From contig JAJHZJ010000809.1 of NCBI GenBank assembly GCA_023548195.1, positions 62,001-126,000 on the forward strand: 64,000 nucleotides of DNA. The letters are read 5' to 3'. Numbering within the stretch: position 1 is the stretch's first letter; each line of letters begins with the position of its first letter. The notes under the pieces were generated by a model. It did no database searches. It was not told the DNA's origin and saw only the letters and a list, made by a program, of their open reading frames with translations. Both the position numbers and the translations under genes were made by a program. Source of the DNA: Bettongia penicillata ogilbyi (lineage: Eukaryota; Chordata; Mammalia; Diprotodontia; Potoroidae). Below are positions 44,516 to 56,579 of the stretch, piece after piece.

Positions 44516-46520
44516 TATTTTTTCCAAATTTATTAATTCATTTATTTTCAGTTTTCAATAATCATTTTCATAAATTTCAAATTTTCCACCCCTCTCCAAG
44601 ATGGCAGGCAATCTTATATGGGTTCTACACATATATTTCTATTGGACACATTTTCACATTAGTCAGATGTGATTAACTTTTAACAGAAAAGTTAAAATGA
44701 ATGGTAGAAAACATGAAAAAATAAAACAAAAGAAATCATAGCAAAGAGAAAATAATGTGTTTCATTCTGCATTCCAGATCCCTGGATCTTTTCCTGGATG
44801 TTGATGACATTTTGCATCATGAGTCCTTGAAAATATTTGAGATCCTTGCATTGCTGTGAAGGGCTAAGTCTATGAGAAACGGTCCTCACACACTGTGGCT
44901 GTTACTTTGTGTAATGTTCTCCTGGCTCTGCTCACTTCACTCAGCATCAGTTCATGTAAAATTATCCAGAATTTTCTGAAGTCAATCTATTATTCATTTC
45001 TTATAGCACAATAGTATTCCATTGCATTCGTATATCAAACTTGTTCAGCCATTCCCCAATTGATGAACATCCCCTCAATTTTAAATTTTTGGCCACCTCA
45101 AAAAGAGTTGCTTGTAAATATTTTTGTGCATGTGGATCCTTTTCCCATTTCTATGATTTTTTTGGGATACAGTCATAAAAGTGGTATTACTGGGTCAAAG
45201 GGTATACAAGTTGCTCTCCAAAATGGATGGATCAGCTCAGGGCTCTACCAACAATGAATTAATGTTACAAGTCTCCCACATCTTCTCCAACACTTATCAT
45301 TTTCCTGTTTTGTCATGTTAGCCAATCTGATAAGTGTGATGAGCTATCTCAGAATTGTTTTGATTTGCATTACCCTAATCTATAATGACAGAGCATTTTT
45401 TTATATGACTACAGATAACTTTAATTTCTTCCACTGAAAACTGCCTGTTCATAACCTTTGATCTTTTATCAATTGGAGAACGACTTGTATGCTTATACAT
45501 TTGACTAATTTCTGTCTATATTTTAGAAATGAGGCATTTTTCACAACCTTAGTTGTAAAAATGCTTTCCCAGTTTTCTGCTTCCCTCCTAATCTTGCTTA
45601 CATCGTCTTTATTTGTGCAAAAACTTTTGAATTTAATGTAATCAACATTAAATATTTTGCATTTTGGAATTCTGTTTATCTCTTCTTTGATCATAAATTC
45701 CTCCGTTCTCCATAAATTTGACAAATAAACTATTTCTTGTTCCCCTACTTTGTTTATATTATCAGCTTTTGTACCTAGATTATGTAACCATTTGGACATT
45801 TTTCTGGTATACAGTGTCAGTCATTGGTCTATGCCCAGTTTCTGCCACACTCTTTTGTAGTTTTCCCACTAGCTTTGGTCAAATGGTGAGATCTTATCCC
45901 AGAAGCTGGTGTCCTTGAGTTTATCAGACAATAGCTGCTATAGTCATTGATTACTGTGTCTTGTGTACTTTACCTATTCTACTGATGTATCCCTCCATTT
46001 CTTAGCCAATACCAAGTAGTTCTGATGATTGCTGCTTCATAATATAATTTGATATCTGGTATGGCTAGGCTACCTTCCTTAACATTTCTTTTCATTAATT
46101 TCCTTTACATTCTGGAACTTTTGCTTTTCCAGATGAATTTTATTATTATTTTTTCTAGTTCTAAAAAATAATTTTTTGTAGTTTGATTGGTATAGTACTG
46201 AATAAGAAAATTGATTTAGATAGAATTGTCTTTTTATTGTTTTAGCTCAGCCTACCCATGAGCAAATGATGTTTTTACAATTATTTTAATATGGCTTTAT
46301 TTGCGCAAAAAAAAAAAAAATTAATTGTGTTCATATAGGACCTGAATTTGTTTTGGCAGGTGGACTGCAAAATATTTCACAGTGTCTACAATAACTTTAA
46401 ATGGGATTTCTCCTTTTATCTCTTGCTGTTGGGCTTTGTTAGTAATACATAGAAATGCAGATGATTATCCTGAAACTTTACTAAAGTTGTTTATTATTTC
46501 AAGTAGTTTTTTTACTTGAT

Positions 46521-46608
<88 letters not shown>

Positions 46609-49600
46609 CATATCATCTGCAAAGGGTGATGACTTAGTTTCTTCTTTTCCTATTCTATTTCCTTCTATTTCTTTTTCTTCTTTTATCACTAAAGCTAACG
46701 TTTCTAGTACCATATTGAATGACATTGGTGATAATGGGCATACTTCTTTCACCATGGTATTAGTGGAAATGGTTCTAGCTTATGCCTATTACATATAATG
46801 CTTACTAATGGTTTTAGGAGGATACTACTTATTATTTTAATTTATTGTTACACATCTCTTCCTATGTTTTCAATAGGAATGAGTGTTGCATTTTCTCAAA
46901 AGCTTTTTCTGCATCTATTGAGATAATCATGTGGTTTATGTTAGTTTTGTTGTTGATATGATCAATTATGCTGATAGTTTTCCTAATATTGAAGCAGGTC
47001 TGCATTCCTGGAATAAATCCCACCTGATTAAAGTGTATTATTATAATGATAAGTTGCTGTAATCTCTTTGCTAATGTCTTATTTGAAATTTTTATCTATT
47101 TTCATTCGGGATATTGGTCTATAATTTTCTTTCTCTATTTTGGTTCTTCCTAGTTTAGCTATTAGCACCATATTTGTATCATAAATAGAATTTGGTGGGA
47201 CTCCTTCTTTGCCAATTTTCCCAAATAGTCTATATCATATCGGAATCAACCGCCCTTTAAATTTTTGATGGAATTTGATTATAAATCCATTTGGCCCTGG
47301 AGATTTTTTTCCCAGGGAGTTCATTGATGGCTTGGCGTTATTTCAGTATTTTAGTTTTTCTTTAGTTAATCTCGGCAATTTATGATTTTGTAAATATTCA
47401 TACATTTCAATAAAGTTGTCAAATTTATCGGCATACTGTTGGGCAAAATAATTTCTAATTATTGTTTTAATTTCCTCTTCATGTGAGGTGAATTCACCAC
47501 TTTCATTTTTGATCCTGGAAATTTGGTTTTCTTCTTTCTTTTTTTAAATCAAATTGACCAATGGTTTATCAATTTTACTGTTTTTTTTTTTATAAAAGCC
47601 ACTCTTAGTTTTATTTACTAGTTCATTAGTTTTCTTAATTTCAATTTTATTAATCTCTTCTTTGGTTTTCAGTATTTTTAACTTGGTATTTAATTGGGAA
47701 TTTTCAATTTTTACTCTTTCTTGCTTTTTCAGTTCCATGCCCAATTCATTTACCTTCTCTTCCCTATTTTATTCATGTAAGCATTCAGAGATATGAAGCT
47801 TCCCATAAGAACTGCTTTCCCAGCATCTCATACATTTTGGTAGGTTGTCTCATTATTGTCATTCCCTTGAATGAAGCGAATGATTGTTTCTCTGATCTGT
47901 TCTTTGACTCACTAATTCTTTATGATTAGATTATTTAGTTTCCAATTATTTTTTGTTCTTTCTTTCCATGGTCCTTTGTTACATATAATTTTTATTGCAT
48001 CACAATCTGAGAAGGATGCATTAACTATTTCTGCCTTTCTGCATTGGATTGCGAGGTTTTAATGCCATAGTACATAGTCAATTTTTGTGTATGTGCAATA
48101 CACCTATGAGAAAAAGTTATATTCCTTTCCATCCCCATTCCATTTTCTCCAGAGGTCGATCATATCTATCTTTTCCAAAATTCTATTCAAACTCCTTAAT
48201 TTCTTTCTTGTTTATTTTGTGGTTAGATTTATCATGTTCAGAGAGGGGAAGTTTGAGGTCCCCCACTACTATAATTTTGCTGTCTATTTCTTCCTGTACC
48301 TCCCTTAACTTCTCCTCTAAGAATTTGGATGCTATACCACTTGGTGTATATATATTTAGTATATATGATACCACTTTGCAGTATATAATTTCCTTTCTTA
48401 TCTTTTTTGATTACATCTATTTTTGTTTTTGCTTTGTCTGAGATTAGGATGGCCATCTTTCCTTTTTTACTTCAGCTCCAGTATAATATATTCTGCTCCA
48501 GCCTTTTACCTTTACCCTGTGTATCTAACTGTTTCAAATGTGTTTCTTGTAAACAATATAGTGTAGGATTATGATTTTTAATACATTCTACTATCCAGTT
48601 TTGTTTTATGGAAGAGTTCATCCCATTCGAATTCACAGCTATGATTATTATCTGTGTTTTTGTCTTCATCCTTCCACCACTCCCCATTTATTCTTTTTTT
48701 CTCACTTCTACCTTCACATCCTCAAAAGAGTTTTGCTTTTGACCACTGCCTCCTTCGATCTTTCTTCCCTTCTGTCAACCCTCCTCCCTTTTCTTTCCCT
48801 TCTCCCTTACTACTTCTTCCCTCCCTTCTAAACATCCCTTTTTTCATCTTCCTTTCTCCTCCTACTACCTGTAAGGTAAGTTATATTTCTATAATTAACA
48901 GAGCATATTATTCCCTCCTTGAACCAAATCCTATGAGAGTAAAGCTCAAAAAATTCTCATCTCACTCCCTTCATTCCCTGTACTATAATGTTTTTGGTCT
49001 TCTTCATGTGATGTAATTTACCCTTTTCCACCTTCTCCTTTTCCTCTTCTCTCTTCTCCCTTGAATGTTGTATTTGAAGATCAAATTTTCTATTGAGCTC
49101 TAACCTTTTCATCAGGAAGGTCTGAAATTCGTTATTTCATTGAACGTCCATCTCCTTGCCTGAAAGATTTCGCTCAATTGTTCTAGGTTGTAGTCCACGC
49201 TCCTCTGCCTTTGGAATATCTTATTCCAAATCTGTCTTATCATTTAATGTAGTAGCTGCAAGGTCCTGTGTGATACTGTATGTTGTTCTTGATATTTGAA
49301 TTATTTCTTTCTGGTTGCTTGCAGTATTTTCTTCTTGACCTGATAATTCTGGAATTTGGTAGCAATATTCCTTGGTGTTTTCAATTTGGGATCTCTTTCA
49401 GGAGGTGATTTGTGCATTCTCTCACTGACTGTTTTGCCCTCTGGATCTAGGACCTAGGGAAAACTTTTGATGATGATTTCTTGGAAGATACTGTCCAGCC
49501 TCTTTTTTTCATCGTGACTTTTCAGTAGACCAATACATCTTTGATTTTCTCTCCTGGATCTATTATCCAGGTCAACTTTTTTTTTTTTTCCCAATGACAT

Positions 49601-50716
49601 ATTTTACATTTTCTTCTATTTTTCCATTCTTTAGATTTTGTTTCACTGATTCTTAATGTCTCATAGAGTCATTATTTATTTACTTGTACAATTCTAAATT
49701 TTAAGGAATGCATTTCTGTAACGTGTTCCTTTTAAGGAGTTATTTTCTCCTATGTGGTTTTGTATGTCCTTATCCATTTGAACAATTTTACTTTTTAAGG
49801 AACTGATTGTATTTTTTATGTCATTGGTCAATTTTTCTTCTACCTCTCTAATTTGACTTTTAATATACGTCTTGAGCTCTTCCAAGAATGCTCTTTAGGC
49901 TTGAGACCAGTTCATATTCCTTTTTGAGGTTTCAGATGTGGTTATAAAGTCATTGGTGTCCTCTTCTGTATTCGTAATTTTATCTTTCTTTTTTCTGTAA
50001 TTAGGTACTATGGAATTTGCTTTTCTAATTTGTTTCCCGCTCATGATGGTTGCCTGTTTCCTAGTTTTTAAAGTGGACTCAGCTTCTGGGGCACAAGGGA
50101 CGCTATGCTCAAAGTTCTTGTGCTGGGGCCTGGTTACTGACTTTGTGTGCTGTGGCTTCTGATTCTGTCAGCATAAGCTATATAATGCTGCAGCTTACCT
50201 GGTGCTGAAATGGCTAGTATGCCAAGTTTGAGGCCAGGTGAAGACTATTTCAGTTTCCCCAGTGTTACATTGAAGCTCCTGGCATGAGGTGTGGGGGAGG
50301 GGAGGTCTGGTGTTGGAGGTCTCTTCTTCCCCTGTACTACAGCACAGGAAAGTTCAGTAGCTGATGAATCCCTATCAGCACTGGCATCTGCCCAATTTCT
50401 CTGTCTGTGCTAAGGCACGCCTGGGATCCTGGGGTTGGCACTTATGGTCTCCACCCCTCTGGGACTCATGATCTCCTGCTGGTCAACTCAGGTGGGGCTT
50501 GTTGGGATTCCTCTGTTCCTGCACTGGTCCTCTTCAGTCATAGCAAGAGAGACCCTTCCTATCAATCTCCCTAGCTCTCTGAGCTAAAAGACTTCTCTAC
50601 CCCTTCTGCTGACCCTACTTTTCCCAGATTTTTCCTGGGGCAATATTTTCTGGGTTTTTCAAGGTCAGGAAGGGAAGGTGTGAGCACTTCCAGTTTACTC
50701 TGCCATCTTAGCTCCT
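44516..50716 (-). mobile_element. Near-full-length L1, minus strand (inactive)
   Basis: Starts on the minus strand at about 50716 (CCAGGAGCTAAGATGGCAGAG). It has a 5' UTR to about 50040, ORF1 (about 49990-49080) and an inter-ORF region (49080-48690). ORF2 comes next: an endonuclease start near 48690 with L-Q-E-T-H-L-K, then G-D-L-K-L-P near 48255, RT with P-F-A-D-D near 46610, and the C-terminus to about 45050. The 3' UTR and A-rich tail reach about 44520. Frameshifts and stops abound; the longest open pieces are under 120 codons. Confidence 0.88.
46521..46606. repeat. (TC)n(TA)n compound microsatellite inside L1 RT
   Basis: About 12 TC units, then about 30 TA units. On the minus strand it starts two codons after the RT F-A-D-D motif. 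Confidence 0.97.
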
Positions 50717-51780
50717 GGCAGTTCAAGTAGGTGACTTTCAAACATTCATTTTTTGGACTGATAGCCCCAGAAGCAGCTGCTGCTGCTGTTATGGGCTCCA
50801 GGATTCTTTCTCACAGAGCTCTGCCTGACACCAATCCTGTGCTAAGAGGTTTGGGAATCAGCAATTGGTAACTCAGTCCACACGGGGCCATCCCCCTCCA
50901 CTATGGCCATGTCTGCACTAGTGCAGCCTGCATGCTCTGTGCTCCCAGAGCCTGGTGTAACAGATCCTTCCTATCAACTTTTTGGGCTGTCCTGGGATGG
51001 AAATATGCCATAGTCTGTCTCCTAGCGGATTCTGCTACTCTACAATTTGTTTAGATTCACTTTTTTAGAGGTATCTGAAAAAATTTGTGGAAGAGCTCAG
51101 GTAAGACCTTGCTTTCACTCCAGTGTCTTGGCTCTGCCTCTTTCAGTACTTTTTTGGTCCTCCTTTACCAAACTGTTGACTCCTTTTCCTGATTTTCTTG
51201 CATCACTGCCACTTTTTCTCCCATTTTTTTTCTCTGCCTCTCTGATGTTTAAAATCCTTTTTGAGCTCTTCCTGGAATTCTTTTGGGGCTTGAGACCACT
51301 GGACATTTGTCTTGGAAGTTTTGCATGCAGCAGTTTTCACCTTGTTCTCTTCTTGCGAAATGGGGTTTTGATCTTCCCTCTCACTACAAGTTTCCATGGT
51401 CAGGTTCTCTTTGTTGTTTGCTCTTTTTCCTATCCTATTTTTTTCACTTTTAACTTTATGTGAAATTTGGACTCTGTTCCTTAATGTCGTGGGGACACTG
51501 TCTCAAGGTAGGGGTCTTTGTGCAGCAGTTTTCAGAGCTAGTTCTGACGGTCCATACATTTTCAGTTCATTTAAAGTTGCATGACCTAAGGAGAGGTATG
51601 CTTACTATTCTCCTGGCCTGTACTCTGGTCTGTGAGTGACCACAAGCACCCTTTTCTACCTTCATAATATGAAAAGGACTCAACTGAGCCCTCCAACCAC
51701 AAACTCGGTTGTGTTAGTCTTCTTTTTCACCCTGAGAGTGTGACCCAGGACTGCAATCCCAATCCACCTATGAGTAATTC
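50717..51780 (-). mobile_element. Older L1 5' ends (minus strand)
   Basis: 50720-51134 reads as another L1 5' UTR ending in 'GAGGCAGAGCCAAGAC' at about 51140. 51135-51440 is an ORF1 N-terminus (E-E-L-K-K-D-F and W-S-Q-A heptads; frames at 51115-51306 and 51203-51397). 51440-51780 looks like further 5' UTR. The L1 at 44.5-50.7 kb appears to have landed in or beside these. Confidence 0.65.
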
Positions 51781-51789
51781 ACTGGCTGC

Positions 51790-52595
51790 ATTTTCCAATT
51801 AGAAATCTTTCAAGGAAACAGAATCTACAAACAACACTAAGCAAACAACAAGTTAAGGATTAAAAAAAAAAAAACAGATAAAGCAATAAGAAAAACACAA
51901 GACAACATTCAAAGAAAAAACCCCTTTTAGGGGAAGGTGAGCAGAAATCATCACTCATGGCTACCCTCAAAACCAAAAGTTCATCTGACCAGAATGAGAC
52001 TTTTCAGTGACTACTCTTAATTTCTTTACTTTGCAGCAATGATTAGAGCCAAATTAGCTAAAATAAATGATCAGCTAAATCAGTTTATGGCAGTTTTATA
52101 CCAGATGTTCCGTACTTCAATAGTGTACTGCGCCATCCTTCCTGGAGCTACCTGACACTTGAGGGGAGTGGGACACCTCTTCTTCTGAACTTGAGGAATT
52201 GCACTTTTTTCCTTATCAAGTCCAAGAGGGTGTGAAAAACCTTAATAAACGCTCAATATAAAATGGAGCTTTCAGAAGAAAATCAGATCAAGACCACATA
52301 ATTCTCCTGAAGCATCAGAGAATGTTATTGTTACATCCTGGGGGCCTGAATTGAAAAACGATACTTTCAAAAGCTATCAGGTAGATGCTTCAAAAAGAAA
52401 AAAAAATCACCCTCTTCACAACTATCAATGAAATTTTACACGTAAAATTCATAATCCACTCTTTGAAAACATTGTGTTACATATTCCACTAAGACCTTCT
52501 AAATGAGGATATTATAATTTTAACACAATGAAAAAATGTCATAGTATCAATCTTCTGTAAACTAAAATCGTAAGGCCTCCTCATCTCTATTATTT
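51790..52595. other. Unassigned DNA
   Basis: No gene seen. An AATAAA after a GC-richer block (52240-52250) gives a faint LTR-like look, without ends or target duplication. Confidence 0.35.
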
Positions 52596-52599
52596 GCAA

Positions 52600-52850
52600 T
52601 CCAGGGGCAGTTAGGTGATGCAGTGTATAGAGTACCAGCGCAGAAGTCAGGAGGACCTGAGTTCAAATCTCACCTCAGACACTTAACACTCACTAACTGT
52701 GTGACCTTGGGTAAGTCAGTGAGCTCAAACTGCCTCATCCTGGGTCATTTCCTCTCATCCTGGTGAATATCTGGTCACTGGATTCAGGTGGCTCTCAAAG
52801 AGAAGTAGCAGATGGTGAGGGGACAGGAAATCTCACCCTATGAGGAAGAG
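52600..52850 (+). repeat. Marsupial tRNA-type SINE (sense)
   Basis: 'ggggcagttaggtgatgcagtgtatagagtacc', 'aggacctgagttcaaatctcacctcagacact', 'tgtgtgaccttgggtaagtca', and the variant tail 'ctggtgaatatctggtcactggattcagg'. This is the best-preserved SINE head in the window, including the tRNA-like A and B box region. Confidence 0.92.
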
Positions 52851-52859
52851 GTGAAAGGA

Positions 52860-53045
52860 AAGGTGGTTACATTGTGAAAAGAGCCCTGAATGTCGAATCA
52901 GGACCTTGGTTTGTGTTCCAGCTCTACTCCCTATTGCCTGTGAGACTGGATAAGTCATCGAACCTTCGCCCTCTACTCCTCTTTCCCCTACATTAAGAGG
53001 AGAGGATTTGACTTAAATTCCATGAATCTATAAGTGGCATTTCAC
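52860..53045 (+). repeat. MIR (sense)
   Basis: 'gaaaagagccctgaatgtcgaatcagg', 'gcctgtgagactggataagtcatcgaacc', 'aagaggagaggatttgac'. Confidence 0.7.
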
Positions 53046-53169
53046 TCTGAAAAGAGAAAACAGCCGAGGCAGTGGCACCTGTCCTCATGTATCTGAAGAA
53101 ATGTCACAGGGCAAAGTGATTACATTTGATGTAGCTTCAGAATGGAGACCTTGAATCAAGGGGGAAAAA

Positions 53170-53235
53170 GATAAAGCTCCTGGCACATAGTAGGTGATTA
53201 ATAAATATTTCTGGAATTAATTAATGAATTAATTA
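53170..53235 (+). repeat. L2 3' end (sense)
   Basis: 'ctcctggcacatagtaggtgattaataaatatttctgg'. Confidence 0.75.
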
Positions 53236-53259
53236 CAGGGATGCAGGTTTGTCTCAACA

Positions 53260-53420
53260 TAATGAAAACATGAACTCTCCAAAGCAGAATGACTTACATT
53301 GGGAGGTAGTGAGCTCTCCATTCTCCAGGACTCCAAGCAGAGATTGGATGGCGTCTTTTCAGGGATATCATAGAGATGATTCATTGGGTCTCAGGTAAGA
53401 AATGAGGGTCTGATTCTCAG
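53260..53420 (+). repeat. Possible L3/CR1 3' end
   Basis: 'gtagtgagctctccattctccaggactccaagcagagattggatggcg' then 'tcagggatatcatagagatgattcattgggt' resembles the CR1/L3 3' end. The terminal repeat itself is lost. Confidence 0.5.
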
Positions 53421-54090
53421 TACTTTCCAGATCTAAGACTGGAGACTCCTGTGAGCTGTCTGCTTTGGCTCTTTGGTGTTCTGGGGAGGTACATCTCCAT
53501 GTCTTTTCTCTTCTAGAAAGTTGGCAACCTCTCTTTCAAGAGCAAATACACTTGTGCCCTTGTTCAATCACTTCTCCACAGTGGCTCTGGTGATTGCTCC
53601 TAGTTTTGTACTACTCATGGTGCCTTTTCTGAAATAGCTTCATGATCCAGATATCTTTTCTGACTTATCTTCTTAGGAGGACATAATTTGCTTACTGTCT
53701 GCAGGCGCTGTGTCCCCAGGGTCCTTGAGGCAGCACCAAAGTCTCCTCTCTCGTTGCGATAGGCTTTTTTCTCCCTGTCCTTGCTCTCTGGCTCCCTTCC
53801 CGTGAGAGATATGGGAAATCCCTTCTCACCTCTCCTCCTCCCATTCCCACCTGCCCCTGCCCCTCTCTTCCTGGCCCAGATTACAGGTTTCTTTTCCCAC
53901 CTCACTGGGAAAGCTATGCTTCCCAGGGCTCAGTCTCCCCTCATGCCTCGTGTTCCCAGAGCTTTGCTGTACTTGGGGTATTTACTCATTTTTAAGCCAT
54001 TCCTGGTCCTTGTGCAGGCTTCCCCTTAGGTTCCTCCCCCTCCTTTCTCTCCTATTCCCTCGACAGAGATCCCTAGAGAATAGGAATGAC
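53421..54090. other. Pyrimidine-rich unassigned DNA
   Basis: CT-rich sequence (53760-54060). A minus-strand 96-codon frame (53615-53905) is basic and of low complexity. No gene supported. Confidence 0.35.
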
Positions 54091-54094
54091 AGAA

Positions 54095-54250
54095 CAACTC
54101 ATAGTGCTGTAAATCGTAGAGATGGATAAAGTGCTTTCCTTACAAAATCTCCATTAGATATGGAATGCCAGGATCATTCCCATTTTAAAAGTGAGAAAAC
54201 AGAGACCGAGAGAGGTTAGTGGACAAGAGATGCAGAGGTCTGAATGAGAA
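54095..54250 (-). repeat. MIR-like fragment (antisense, decayed)
   Basis: 'taaagtgctttccttacaaaatctccattagat', 'tcattcccattttaaaagtgagaaaacagagaccgagagaggtta'. Confidence 0.6.
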
Positions 54251-54392
54251 AATAGCAAAGACGTGACCAATTAGAGCTACAGGAAGGAAGGACACCCATG
54301 AGAGCTGAGCCCTCTGACCCCTTCCCATTCACTCTAAGATCCTTGACCCATAGATGGTTCATATGTCTAGAGCTTTACTTTATAGAGATCAT

Positions 54393-54630
54393 GGCAGCTA
54401 GGGGGTTCAATGGTTAGAACTCTGGGTCCAAAGTCAGGAAGATCTGAGTTCAGATCTTCAGACACTCACTAGCTGTGTGACTGTGGGCAAATCACTTAAT
54501 CATGTTTCCCTCGGTTTCCTTATCTTTTAAATGAGCTGGAGAAAGAAATGGTACACTCTAGCGTTCCTGCCAAGAAAACCCCAAAAGGGGTCATGAAGAG
54601 TCTGGCATGACGAAGCAACAAAAGTATGCA
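54393..54630 (+). repeat. Marsupial tRNA-type SINE (sense, full body)
   Basis: 'ggcagctagggggttcaatggttagaac', 'gtcaggaagatctgagttcag', 'ctagctgtgtgactgtgggcaaatcactta', 'gagctggagaaagaaatgg', 'ccaagaaaaccccaaaaggggtcatgaagag'. Confidence 0.92.
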
Positions 54631-54829
54631 GAGAGCCATCCTAACAAAGAAAGCAAATTTTAAAGAAAAATTCAGTAAAACAAGTCAATACATTGGAAAT
54701 ATCTGAAAATAAACTCCTTCTCCCATTCCTGTGGACATTTCCCCTGTGCAAAGGAAAGGTGGGACTTCTCTTCTTCCTCTTTTTAAAGGCCAGGCTGATT
54801 GAGTTTTGTATTTCTCCTACAGAGTTGGT

Positions 54830-54955
54830 CTCCATCAATAGGATGCACTTTTCTTTGAGGGCAGAGACCGCTTGCTTTTTATCTTTAGACTCCTAACACC
54901 CAGAACACAGTGCAGCACGTAGAAGGCTTTTAAGAAATGTTTTTTGACGAATTCA
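54830..54955 (+). repeat. L2 3' end (sense)
   Basis: 'gggcagagaccgcttgctttttatctttagactcctaacacccagaacacagtgcagcacgtagaaggc' is a diverged L2 end. Confidence 0.6.
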
Positions 54956-54959
54956 GTGC

Positions 54960-56035
54960 CACTGAAGATTATGTCACAGTCTTTTCGTGATCTTTTGTGG
55001 TCAAAAATAAAAAAAAAAAGATATTGAAGAATATTATAACACGGTCTTTTGTGCTCGCAATGGACATTGCAGAATTTAGTAACCCTTTGGAGCCATATGG
55101 TGGAATGTTGTATTGTGATGAAAGTTTGAAACCTGAAAGGAATACATTGCGCGACTGAAATCCCTGTCTTGTGGCCCACGAAGATATCACACTTTTAGTC
55201 TTCTGTCTCGTGTCCAAACCTCCGACTCATCTTAAGACATATTTTTATTGAATTTTAGCTTGTGTTACAGCTCCTTCCTTGTTAAGCAAGAAGGATGAAA
55301 CTAAATAAAGTCCTAAATTTCTGAAACCAACTCCTAGATAGGAGCACCAAGTCCTAGAGCATCCCTTAAGTCTCAGTGGGGGCTGATGAAGACAAGCACA
55401 CACACTCCACAAATCCCCACTTACTGATCAATGATCAACTGATCTGTAGAGGATCACACGAAGAAGGCAATTTGCCAGTAATAGCCTCACAGGTTCACAT
55501 TAACTTCAGCAATACCATGGTGATTCAGTATAGCACAGGCAGCAGTTTACAGACTAAACTCAAAAATTTACATTATCTTGATTTTGTAATGATAGACAAG
55601 CTCAGTGAGATTGTTTATGGCCATAGATCCTGGAAACTAGTGTCTTAAAGAAATAATCCTCACATATAAGAGTAAAAGCAAGAAAAGCAATTTACACAAT
55701 GGCCACAACTATGCAAAGGAGAACACTGAAGGGCCTCAAAACTCTGATCAATGTAGCAACTAATCATGATTTTAGAGGCCTGATGGTGAAACGCGTCTTC
55801 TGCCTTTCAATAGAGTAATGTAATGAAGTGAAGCGTACATTTTCAGGCATGGCCAATATGTTCATTTGTTTTCCTTAATTGTACCTACCACCTATTAAAA
55901 TGGATGGTTCTATGGAGAGAGCAATCATTGGAAAATAGAAATATTACCAAGAAAAAGAAAAGACTATGAATTAAACATTTTGGAAGGGAAGACCAGAAAC
56001 CAGTTATGAAAGACTTTAAATACTAGGTGAAGTAG
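54960..56035. other. Unassigned DNA
   Basis: No family match. Open frames of 114 and 90 codons (54835-55179 minus, 55376-55648 plus) lack motifs. Confidence 0.35.
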
Positions 56036-56039
56036 TTGG

Positions 56040-56222
56040 AATTATATAGTTTAGAGTTTAGGGGCAATAGGGAGCCGAGAAAGAATTTTGAGCAAAGAGA
56101 TACTATATCTGCACTTTAAGAATTTATTTGAAAGTTGTATGGATAATAGACTGAAGAGAGGAGAGGCTGGATAAAAACTATTGCAATAGTCCAGGTGACA
56201 AGTGTTAAGAGAACGAATGAAC
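56040..56222 (-). repeat. L2 fragment (antisense)
   Basis: 'ggggcaatagggagccgag', 'atctgcactttaagaattta', 'aaaactattgcaatagtccagg' match antisense L2. It ends at a run of 16 G's (56224-56239). Confidence 0.75.
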
Positions 56223-56255
56223 TGGGGGGGGGGGGGGGGTCGGTGTCCTAAAATG

Positions 56256-56575
56256 GGGAGGTGATGAATGAGTTGCACCTGCTGGTATATGTTTACAATT
56301 CCAATTACCAGGGAGGTTGAGACTGAGGGATCTCTTGACCTTGAGAGTTCTAGACTGTAATAAACTGTGCAGATGGAGCAGTAACACTAAGTTTGGTATT
56401 AATACAGTGAGTTCCTGGAATCAAGGGAGGGGATTGAAGGGGGAGGGGATAAATCAAGGTGACAAAGGAGGGGATGACCTAGCCTAGGTCGGATACAAAG
56501 CAGATCAAAACTCCCATGCCAGTCAGTGACTGTGAGTAGCTTCTACATTTCCAACCTGGAAAAGATGGGGAGACA
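56256..56575 (+). pseudogene. RN7SL pseudogene: 7SL (SRP) RNA pseudogene
   Basis: 7SL RNA is the scaffold of the signal recognition particle. Colinear blocks across nearly the whole RNA are visible: 'ccagggaggttgagactgaggga' (Alu-domain part), 'gttctagactgtaataaactgtgcaga', 'cactaagtttggtattaatacagtg', 'aaggaggggatgacctagcctaggtcgg', 'agatcaaaactcccatgcc', and a 3' 'ccaacctgg'. Many substitutions and small indels mark it as dead. A (GGAA)n-like purine run follows (56575-56630) in place of a clean A tail. It sits right beside an L2 fragment. A functional SRP RNA gene is excluded by decay in conserved stems. Confidence 0.85.
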
Positions 56576-56579
56576 GAAG

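Noticed and set aside
54960..55230. Possible retrogene around 55.0-55.2 kb
   Set aside because: Short readable stretches on both strands but no recognisable protein and no poly(A) or target duplication.
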